Below are positions 24,001 to 36,128 of a stretch of 64,000 bases of DNA, in pieces. The stretch is from Lytechinus pictus (Eukaryota; Echinodermata; Echinoidea; Temnopleuroida; Toxopneustidae): the NCBI RefSeq assembly GCF_037042905.1, contig NC_087261.1:14954217-15018216 (forward strand), read 5' to 3'. Positions within the stretch are counted from its first letter, which is position 1, and every line of letters starts with the position of its first letter. The notes beneath the pieces are model-generated. The model made no database searches. It was not told where the DNA came from and worked only from the letters and a program-made list of their open reading frames with translations. A program made the translations under genes and the position numbers.

Positions 24001-27000
24001 CAAAAAAATAAATAATTGTCTCGCACTGGTGAATGAGCGAGAGCCAAATTATCACACAAATAATAATTATCCTATATCTGTCAAAGCTGGCTTGGTGTAT
24101 ATATATTGAAGATTGACAAAAGGCCTCGCTATAGTAGGCCATGTATGCTTGAACCATTTACTGACTCTTATTGACAATGAAGATGGTCAGCGGAAACAGA
24201 GCCAGGTAGGCCTATGCATATTTTGTCAGTGGAACATGATACAGAGAGAAGGGAGGTTTTCAGTCAAGACCAGCTTTTCTTTCTAGTTGGGAATATTCAT
24301 AGGCTTAGGATATGACAAGCTGGAAATTTTGAAAATATTGTTTTAAAAGAGGAATTTATTTATCACCTCTAAAATTCTAAACTGTAAAGTACATGTATTG
24401 TGTGTATTTTTCATTGCAGATCCAATGGAATCAAGTTCTTAGCAGTCCCAGCCCAGTCAGAAGTACAAAGTCAACTACCATTTGCACATCACCAAGAGTT
24501 ACAATCTGATGAGGAACAGGATATCTGAACTAAAAACTTGCAAGGTATGTTTGTTTTCGTAAGAAATGCTCCCTATTTTATTTATTTATTGTATTATTAT
24601 TTTTTTTTTTTTTTGGGGGGGGCTATAGCAACTTTTTCTGAATCATTTAATTCCATATAGTAAAGCTCCATTGTGAGTTAATATTTATTTGGATTCAGAT
24701 TCACCATTCCATTCTCATCAATGCATACTTTATTGTCCATGTCTCTCATCTATATTAGTCATACAGAATATCACTTTAAAACTCAGTTACTCTGTAGACA
24801 GAAATAAAAAGGACAAAATATTGAAAATAATCTTATGATATATATTTGAATGAGTTTACACACTTAATCAAAAAAGTTCTATGAATAATGATCTATAAAT
24901 AGGGATCTATGATTTTTATCTGGCTATATAGATTACTACATGTGCATTATCTAAATAATATTGCATGGAAGAGTAGGGCCTAATAAAAAGTTTTAAAATT
25001 CTTAATAAACTGGACTAGATGAGTAAGAATAATTTGTATCAGCAGCTCATTTTGTTCTTTTCTCTTTTTTGTTTACCATGCAGGTTATGCAGGTTGTTTG
25101 CGTATCACCAGGGCAGATTAAGAAGAAATATATTGGCCAAGTTCATAATAAGTAGTTACTTCATCACAATTACACATTTTAAAAATTGAATGAATTTGAA
25201 TAAATGTGTCAATACATATTGAATGTTGCTTGAACTACACATCTGTAGAAAAAATAATAACATTGGAGCATAAATATTTAAGTCCATAGGTTTCACACAA
25301 GATTAAAATATTTTCCCAAAGGGCACACCTACCCACCCTTTATTAAAGTTCTAATCATCTAAATGGAGTACTTATAGTAGTGAAATAACTTTTAATATTA
25401 CTAGTTTGAAAGGGATAGGTTGTTTTCTGGTAATATAATCAATTCAGAATGGGTCTTTACTGAGGTCTGGGCTATGTAACATACATGCCTACAGACATAC
25501 ATAAGACAATAAGAAATAATGGGTTTTCATTGAAAAATGTGCATACTAAAAACAGGTGAAGGAACAAAGGACTAAGAAATCACTCTCATTCCTGGACCCC
25601 ATTTCATTAAGACTAACCTCTACCCTAACTTTGCCATTCTAGTTACTATTACCATGGAAACATTAAAGCAACAGATCAACATTGAGGTTCCCATGCTAGT
25701 TGCTGGTTACAATTGGGGCAAATTTACAATAATTGAAGTCTTCATAAAACAAGGACCCAGCTGTAGTGCTGGACATTAAGCTGTTGAATTTATTTTTTGA
25801 GAAGTGAAAAGTGGCACTGTTTTGTTTGTTTTTAATCCCTTCTTATTCTCATAACACTGTATTGTCCATGTCCCGTATTATGAACTAAATTAGCTCTGCA
25901 AATAAAAAAAATGTTGGAAAAAGAACACAGCACTTCACAACGATAGACAATACGCAATTTTGTTACTGATTTACTAATATGCAGATTTGGGAAGGCACTC
26001 TTTAGAGAAATGTGGAAATAGGCTCCTCTTTCTTGTGAAGTGCCCCCAGTTAGATTAACAGGCTATATCTTGTCAGCAAATGCTGAAAAAATTACCTGAT
26101 ATTTGAGTAACCGACTTTGAGAGAGAGGTATATTAATCTTTTTAATGACATCCTTGATGCCCCATTATATTGAATATACGTATAAGGCTTATCAATGCCC
26201 GTGAAAGTGAATATACGTACTTATTTTTTTATTTCTTTTTTTTCTCTAGATTTTACCCAAAAATACATCCGTCCCCTTGTAACAACCTTGCAGTTTCTGT
26301 TGCTTTCATCATATGCATTTTGCTGATGTAATGTGATGCTTTGGCGAAAAAAAAGGATAGGAATATTTTTATCACGTATTCAAAAATTGATTCCTTAATA
26401 AACATTTTAATTTGAAATATACTTTCTAATCTTGATTTATTCGTGATTTATTTAATCCACCAATTCATATTGCGTGAAAGATATGTGATGATGATGTTGT
26501 TGCTACCAAACTATGTTGTGATGAAATGGCACTATTTAGATGATGGTAATGATGATAATGAAGAATGCTTCTATATGACTGGAATATGATGGTGCTACTG
26601 ATTAATTGATTCATTGATTTTGTTTGTCAGGTATCTATAGGTATAATACTAGTACAACAGGTAAGAGTATGTCATTAAGTATCAAAATACCATGCATGCA
26701 TGGCAAGATATTCCATAAAAACCATTGAAAAATAGCATACTGTGACATTTTATCATAAGGCGCAGCCAAATTAAATATTCTTCCTAAAGAGATAAATGAG
26801 TTTGATTTAAGAGTGGGATAGAAATAAAAATGATATGAGAATAATTGGTTGCTTGCATGATTATGTGGTATGTGTGTGTGTGGAAGAGAGAGCTGGAGAG
26901 GGGGGGGGGGATCAAGAGATTTAGGGGCGGGCAGGTACAAATCATTTATTTTGATTGAAAGTGACCTTTATAAGATAGCCTTGATGAGAGCGAATTCATG

Positions 27001-30000
27001 CGGAGGGGGGGGGGAGTACTGGGCTTTTTTTTTGCTCCCATCCCAAACTCAGAAAATTTGTTGTTGTTTTTTAAAAATTACCTTCTGATTGCTTTGCTCT
27101 CTTGCTCAGATTTCTCTGATCATTTGAAGTACTTACCCCCCCCCCCCCAAAAAAAAAAAACCATATAAATGATTATGGCTATTCATGTGTAATGAAAATA
27201 ATATGCAGTGATGAACACCTGATAGAGCAAGCACATCCCAAAGTTCAATCATGATTAATAAATCCCTATTGTAAGCTTCCATATGTCTTCCAGGGAAATA
27301 TAGCTAGCAAATAAAAAATTGTATTAATTGATGTAGTAATAATCGCGACAGATAATAATTAAAAATATGTAAACAAAGACGGATGAATAAACAACTGAAT
27401 ACCGCGGGGGGATGAACGGGAATGAATGAATTCATTTCATATTCAATCACGTCGCGCATTATGCTGATTAGTGACAATATTCTTATTTGCATATTTTTAC
27501 GCTGTGCGCGCAGGCCAATTATGACCACGCCTTCGTTTCGCTGGTGTGCCATGAAGTTGCGGGTCCATAGGCTTGTACGTGAAAAATGGGAGCAGTGTGC
27601 ACTTTTGACCTTCCAAAATTTCCCCATGTCTAACCGGATGCAGAAGCGGAGTTTCACCAGGCGCCCGAAGCTCCGCCATTTTGTCGGAGACATTTGGGCA
27701 AATCCTAAGCCCCCATTTGCATATGCATGAATAATTCATCAGTTCGCTGCTCCACACATCCCAATAGACTCTTTATATGACAAAGCAGAAAGTGGAGATC
27801 AGCGTCACGCATGCGCATTGAGCGAGGTCAACTTTGCGTTAATTATTCATGAAATTTAATATATTCATCACGTGATTAATCTACTTCTTACTACTATTGA
27901 CCAATCAGCGTTCTTCACTACAATGAGTCATCATGCATGCATCGTTTTTCAATCCGTGCATAGAATGCAGTTTACATGCAACGTACACTAGCACCGCAGC
28001 CTGACACTTTTCTTAATCTTGTTTAACCTGGAGATGGGGGAGGGGGGGGGGGGTGAATCAGCCTGTTTTTATCTTCTTTTTAACATCGGTGTAAATGAAA
28101 GGGGAAGATATTTACGAACTAGTTTATATCACAATAACAATACGCCAATATAAATAATAACAATGTATTTCAGTTTGAACGTTTCACTTACTGGTTTTGT
28201 AATTTGGTTCTTTCATCTAAAAAAAAATACGACCTTTCTCTGCTGTTCTCCAGATCAGAATCACTAGAGGCATGTTTCACATCGCAGTGTAATCGTTAGT
28301 AATGATATAGTAAAAACAAATTCTGAATCCAAAATTTCTTTAGAAAATAGGATTGGATTTAATTAGAACCTATTTATTTTCTGTAATTAATTAATAGTGT
28401 GTTTTTTACGCTAAGCTTTTCCAATTATTGATAATGATCATTTAATTTTTTTTTTTGCAGGGGGGGGGGTAATCTAATTTCTTTGTGTTCACTCTTTTTA
28501 ACAGCACAGATAAGTGACATGTCATTACCAAACTTCATCAGTTTCAGGCAGGGCGGATCTAGGATTTTTCCAAAGGGGGGCACATTTTCTCAAGGAAAAA
28601 TTTGAAAAGCAAAAAAAAGGGGGGTCTTCACTTTCAGAAGGGGGACACACTTTACATTACAATTTTTAATTGAGCCTGTCAAATTGGGGGGGGGGGCGCA
28701 CTGATCGGCTTTGCCCCCCCCCCCCCACACACTCTGATTGGCCTAATTTTTGTCTTTAAGTCATCTCTATTCATCTTATTCCTCTTCCCCACTCTTTATA
28801 AATTGTTTCTCCCTCATTTATCCCCGCCTCCTCTCAAAATAAATAAAGAATAAAATGGCCCTTTATGGTTTCTCCTTGTGGGTAAATTGTCAATTGGCTC
28901 TGTCCACTCTCTTGTGCACCCTATGCCCCTTCACATTATTATTATAATATATTATCTATTCTTTTAATCTCTCTTCAGCTCTCTCTTTGCCATATCGCAC
29001 TCTCATTATTAAACCACACACACAACTCTTTCTCTTATATTTTCCACCTCTCAGCTCTTCTCGCAATTCATTAAAAAAAGAAAATACACTGGGTGATTCC
29101 AACTTTGGCGTTGGTGTTCGTAGCACAATTTAGTTCTTCCTTCCTCCAAAACCTAATGTGAGTTTACAAAAATAATCCAAATCACATTAATAGCTCAACA
29201 TCAAGTGAGATGAATCTATGAATCAATTTGATTGTAATTTTGGTGCTGTAATGATGATGTAAAACTTGTAAGACGCCACACCAAAAGTTCAACAGCAAAC
29301 ATGAAATCACCCATGTATCTTTCTCATTAAAAAAAATATATATATTTAGAAATTCTCTATCACATCTACATAACAGCCATGGATCAAACATTCTTTAAGG
29401 GGGGGGGGTCTTTTGCCCTCCACCTTAAAGGTCCTGGTTCTCAAAAGGATTGTTTTCTATTTTATTTTCAAATTTATTCATTTTTTAAAAATATCTTTAT
29501 ATATTATTTGTTATGTTTTTTAATGGGGGTGATTTTTACAGAGAAAACCTGCAACTACCACCCCTCCAACCTTGATCCATGGCTGCAAAATGTAGGTCTC
29601 ATTACTCTTAAATTTATGCTGCTTAATTGTTCACTATTGCTCGTCCATTAATTCTACTAGTACTTCCAGTGTCTCCTGAAATAACTTGATTCACCTAAAC
29701 TCTCAGCTAAAAAGAATTATAGAAGACTTGTTAATTCAGTGACAATGACAAAATTATTATTTCAATTCATTTTATTCCAAATACATAAATCAGGTAACAA
29801 TTATTTTCCTCTTGAGTTTAAAGATCAAATTTTGATCAGAACTCGTTCCCATCTGCTTAAGATGAAATGGTGTGAAAGAGACTACTGTCCTCACAAACAC
29901 AGATGCAATGTCACATGCCCCCCCCCCCCCCCGAATTCATTGATCATTATTTTTGTTAAACATTCTTCATTGCCAAAATTGTTACACAATTTCATGTACA

Positions 30001-33000
30001 TATTGTATTGCTGAATTTTTATTTATCATTCCTGTTATGTCATCGTAATAAATTTATTATTCTAAGTATTATTATTATAAACATTATCATTATCTACATC
30101 CATAATTGTAAAAACTACTGCTACAATCAGCAAGTATAATTACCCCTAAAATAACCGCATCCCTCTTAAATTGTTTATGGGTTTTGTTTGGTCAGTAGTG
30201 TGGGGGGGGGCGGTTACAACACTCTATTGTAAATACATGCAGTAATTCAGTTTGATATAGGATGTTTGGCATATTGTCAATGCATTATTCCCTAATTCTT
30301 CCTCCAGAAAATTATTATTGGAATTAAAAAGCAAACCCTTAATTTGGTCTTGTATTTCTTGAGTCTCTAAAACAGGGGATGTGAAGCAGAGTCATGTTCC
30401 ATATCTGTTGAAAAAAAAAAAACGACAGAAATGTTAGCAATTCAATCAAGCCATCATAAAAAAATTAAAAAAATTAAAAAATATGTATAAAAGTTTAATG
30501 AAACCACAAGCCGAATGAGTCACCTTTACAAAATCTGGTGTGGATTGAAGAATTCATGAGTGGGTAGGAAGCAAATAAGTTGATTACATATGATTTTCCA
30601 CTTGCTTAGCCTAGTATATTCTGATTTTCTTATTTAATTTTGACAAGCTAGATCTACCGGTAGGTGATATTAATTGTCCCCTGAAAACATGACAGGTGAA
30701 AATTAAAATGGAGCCTGTCAATACGACTCCAGCCTAGTCTCTGAGCTGATTTTATTTTCATTTAGTCAATACAACTTATATCTTGGTCTACCATGTGAGC
30801 CCCCCCCCCCCCCAAAAAAAAAAGGACACCTCACAAAACCCCAATTTAATGTAAAAATATGTCATGAACACATAATAATTATATAACACTAGAATCAGTA
30901 TATTCTCCCAAATAATTTGATACCATATTCATATTTAGATAGTCAGTATGTATTTTTTGCAGAGATGTAGATTTTGATTTGCACCGAAATAAGGCATGGC
31001 TAAAATTAATGACTCCAGATGCCAATGATGCCAAAATCTATGAGTTAGCAAATTTTCAAAGAAATTGATTTGTGTATTGACACTAAAAAGAGTTATTATC
31101 TTGTAAATTATTGAACATGGGTATTGAAATTTGAAATGGATTTTAATATAACGCTTTTAGGACAATGAAATCATTGACATCTGGACTCATTTTTGGATAA
31201 AGTCATTTGGTCTGTAAATACATGAAGTCATTCAGTTTGATAGATAGGATGATTATTGTTTTTTTTTTTACCTTTATGAATCAGGAGGGTCCTGCAGCTT
31301 AATTCGGTCTTGTAATCCTCGAGTCTCTAAAAGAGGATGTGAAGCAGCATCATGTTCTATGTCTGTTGAATAGAACAATACACACAGACAGAAATGTCAG
31401 CAATACAAGCTATTGTAAAAAAAAATTAAAACACATAACACTTGGACTATAGCGTATATATCTAGATCTAATCACAGACTCTGGCGTACATAGATCTGGA
31501 ACTAAATGTAAGTAGATCTAGATCTACATCAAAAGTAGATTTAAATTTCATTTTTGTTAAACCTACCATTCTGCGAAATTTCAATGTTATTGAATCATAC
31601 AAGTGTTAGATCTAAACTAAAGCTGTCTTGACCCAGGGTTTTTTTAATGGTTTCATGACATTTGCTCTGACGACAAATGCCCCGATGAAAAATCTACACG
31701 TTAGGCCAAACAAAAGCTAACCTCCAATAAATAAATCCTTAACTTAGACCCTGACTTAGTGACTGAAATAATACTAGGCCTAGCCCTAGGGCTAGGCCTA
31801 TATAGATTATACAGGAGGTCGCTTTGTTGTAGCCTTGTAGGCCTAAGTAAGTTTAGTCTAGGTCTATAAACCTAAGCTAGAGAATAGATAGGATAAGAGG
31901 TAGAAAAGTTTTCTTTTAGCTTTAGCCAAGACCTGTAGGCCCTACTACTGTAGGCCTATTATATTAACTTTCAAGTTTAGAAAAATTAAAAAAAAAATGA
32001 AAAGAACTATAAATAAGTTTGGACTTTGCCTTTGGGAAATGAAACATCTTTATAAAATTAAAAAAATCAAGCCAGGACTAGGCTCCGGTCCTATTGATAT
32101 GTGAATTCAAAGAAGGGAACGGGTTAATGGAGTGAATGTCTTTCTATAGAGTCAATATGGATGCGCGATAGATCCCAGACAACGTCTAGCCTAAACGTTA
32201 AAGGGACTATATCTAGTTCTTTCCTAACCCAGGGGTTGTTGTTGTTGTTCGGCCCGCGGGCCGGAGCCCCGTGGGTTAGTTCTTTCCATGCGCTTATGCC
32301 TGCCGAGATCTCGGTAGGCGTCGAAATTTCAGAGAAATTAACTCTCGCCCAAAAGTCTGGCGTGATAATTAATACGAGGTCTCAAATGGTAGCAGATGGA
32401 GATTTACATGTAATCTAGCCTACATTTTTAGCTCACGACGATGGAAATAGTTTTGAGTTTTCGCAAGTCGTTTGCTTCCTAATTATTCACTTTTTATAAA
32501 CACAAATTAATTCATGTTGTACCCAGACTTCTCAAGATCCATATAACATTAGATCTTTTGATTTATTTTTGTAAATGAATTAAAATTCAGCGTTAATCTG
32601 ACAGTACTCACCGAAAATCTTTCAAGGATATAATCTTCTTCTGTGCGGGTGACGTCATCTTTCAGCCTTTAATTAAGCGGAAGTGACGATGGGGTCAAAT
32701 TATGACGTACGAATTTCAATAGAAAAATACATTATTCATAAGGTAAGGTCCAATCAAATCACAGTATCTTGCGAGTACGCAAAGAAAAAATAAATGATTC
32801 ATTAGCAATATGCAAATGGGGGCTTAGGATTCGGTTCAAATGTCTCCCAGGGGGTGTGGCCGAAAGTGGTAAAAAATACGCTTATCACCATGGAGCTTCT
32901 ATGGAGTATCTGTACGTTATATGCAAATGTTATTTAAATGAGGCTTTTCCGCGGGTGCTACCTTTCAGTCTATACGTATTTATTTGTCTATGAGTTTCAC

Positions 33001-36000
33001 CCCCCTGGTGAGTGCGCTAGTGAGCGCGCTCAGTTGCCAGTTATACTGACCTAATAGAGACATTTTAAGGACAATGTCATTAAACTGATATGTATCTCAC
33101 TGATCAAATAATGCGAGCGCGAAGCGCGAGCTGAAATTCTTTTATATTCACCTAAAAAGGGACATTATAATCACATTTGTGTAAACATGATAGGTACCTG
33201 TCTCGCTAAACAATGCGAGCGCGAAGCGCGAGCTGAAAATTGAGATAATTCAGACCTGAAGTGGGGCATTGTAAGGTTTTTTTGTAAAAATTAACTAGGA
33301 CCATACGTATTTCATTAACCAAATGATGCGAGCGCGAAGCGCGAGCTGAAAATTTTTGATATTCAGATCAGAAGGGACATTTTAAGGACTGATTTTAGGA
33401 ATTCATGAAAAGCAGACAAATCTCACCAATCCACTAATGCGAACGTAATCACGGACAGGAAATGTTTCATATATACGAAGACCTTAACATGGGGCAATCA
33501 CTTTTTGAGTCGTGAAAAAGAAGCATATGTCACTACATAAAACAATGATAACTCAAGTGCTAGGAAATATATTTGGTTTATATTGACTTGAAAACGAGAT
33601 GTTTTAGTACAACAGGATTATATATCACGTTAAACAGACAATGCGAGCACCAGGAACAATGAAGACGTAGGCCCTGGGCAAATTATGTTTCATAAAGTTA
33701 TGATAAATATGTTTCTTATGTAATGTAACATAACATAATTATAATATAATATAACATTATAATGAATAATATTTTCTTCTTTCCCACTACGTTTCTCTTC
33801 CTTTCTCCCTCTTTTCTCCTTTTCCCCTTTCCCCGTTTTTTTTTTTTTTTTGGTCAGCCGATGGGGGGGGGATGTGCCCCCCATGCCCCCCGTAGTTACG
33901 CCACTGTATGTCCATATGGCAAATACCAAATACCAAAATACTTTTTTACCCCATGATGGTTTAATGGTTTTATTAAAGATTACATTAAACAAATTTTGAC
34001 ATTCCATCTTAATCCCTTCCCAACGACCCCAACATTGATAAATTGGAAGAAACGGGGGTTTCTCTTCAATGTTATAATAAGGACATAAGTATTTCGTTTG
34101 GAAATTGTGAACTGGCTCTTTATTTGCATTTTATGATTCAATAATATTGTTTTATTTGTTAAGCGGTATTTTAGGAAGAATTTTCACAAATAAAACAATT
34201 ATCTCTTGTGATTTTTTTTTCATTTATTTCGTAAAAAATGGGGGGATGTTTGTACAGGCCATCCCCCCCCCCTCCTCGAAAAGTGGGGGGGATATATCCC
34301 CCCCACCCCCCGGGATTTACGCCAGTGACATAGGTCCATGCTTCAACTTTAAGATTGATTATCAATCATCAACCAGAGAACGTGTCATGCAGTACTGACA
34401 AGACTCAATATGAAACGCATGTTCACCGAGGAATCAAACAATTCTTTTCATCATATAGGTGTGGAAAGGTTACACAATGTATATACTAAAAATGCAAAAG
34501 CAATGGCGATCGAGTGTGAGACCTCAAGGGTTATACTGTCTGTGTTGTTCATACTGTATAACCTTTTAAGGAAAATATGGTCTGCTTAACAAATCTTTGA
34601 ATTCATAGCTCACTTATCTAACATCCGATTTTGATGGAATTTCTAGGATTATGCTTTTCTGATTTTCCTCCATTTATTCAAATCCCTCTTTTCTCCGTGA
34701 TTGACTTCATCTTCAATTGTTTTGTGTCAAGCCCATCCAGTCTACTTGTCTTTCTTGTCCTGTTTTAATATGTACTTTCGAAGTATTATTTCTTTATTTA
34801 AATCAAATTTCTACGATTATTACTGACCATCGTCGGTGATGTTTTGTGGAGAAGCCTTAGAAACCATGGCAAATGTAGCAGTGGAATTCTGATCCGGTTT
34901 CAATGAACCGGTTCCCGATTCCATTGTGGTTGGTGCCGGTTCGAGTGTATTTGGTGTCGCTTCCTGGGTATTTGATGTCGGTTCAAATGTTTTCGGTGAC
35001 GACATCCATGAGGCTATGTTAGAAAATCCATCGTTGTTGCGACATCGATACCCGTTCAAAGTTTCCTCACACCAACCAGTACTACAGGGAATCCCCAAGC
35101 AATCTAAATTTATGAAACAATAATGAAATAAAATCTTTGAATATGGAAACGTATCCTTCTGATAAAACACATGCTAAACAAAACTAAAATGGTCCTGCTA
35201 AATTCGGGATGGAACTGAAATATTTGATAATAAACTAACAACAATTCGTATGATAATGATGATTTAAAAATGTATGGAACGTTATTTTATAGAGCGTTTA
35301 GAGTTTCTACGTGATGCACAATAATTACACCGGCTTTGATTAGCACGGCTATATACCCTAAACGTTTCCTAGAGGAGTCATAGAATTCCTTCGTGCCGTG
35401 AGCCATTTAGTTCACCTGGCTGGAGAATGGCAAATGTAGATAAACGCCTTGCCAGAGGACACGGGTACTGCACCGGGGTTTGATCCCCGGACATTGTGGT
35501 TCAGAGTCCGGAGACATATCTACTCAGCAACAACACTGCTACATAATAAAAGCCTTATATAATACCTGGGAATCGGCAGATGATGTGATTGGAATGATGT
35601 CTCCTCTTTTGTTTTCTTCTGCATCCGTTACCACCTTGAGGTAACCCAGACATTAGCTTGGGAATGGTTTGCACGATATCAACTTCTCGGTAAGTCTTTT
35701 TCTTACAAGGAACGAAGTATGACATGGTGTAATTGAGACCGTACTCGACATTAAAACATGTTTTCTTCTGTTGTTGGGGGTTCCAATCGATCGCCTGTAT
35801 CGCTCCTAAAGAAAGAGATGGGTATGTTGGTTTTCATTTTAAAATTAACGACGATTAACCAAAAGACTAATGATTGTAACGAATATGATTATGGTGATGA
35901 TGATTGTGCATGACGATGATGATGGTGGTGGTGGTGGTGATGGTGGTGACGGTGCATGATGATGATGATGATAATGATGCTGATGATGATAATGATGACG

Positions 36001-36095
36001 GTAATGATGAAAATGATGATGATGATATTGATGATGATGATGATTGTGCATGGCGATGATGATGGTGATGGTGGTGGTGATGGTGGTGACGGCGC

Positions 36096-36128
<33 letters not shown>

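Noticed and set aside
27422..27730. 102-codon plus-strand ORF and 129-codon minus ORF.
   Set aside because: Shadow frames of the same GC-richer block; only the minus frame starting at ACAAAATGGCG has start context and upstream TATA/CCAAT, and even that is weak.
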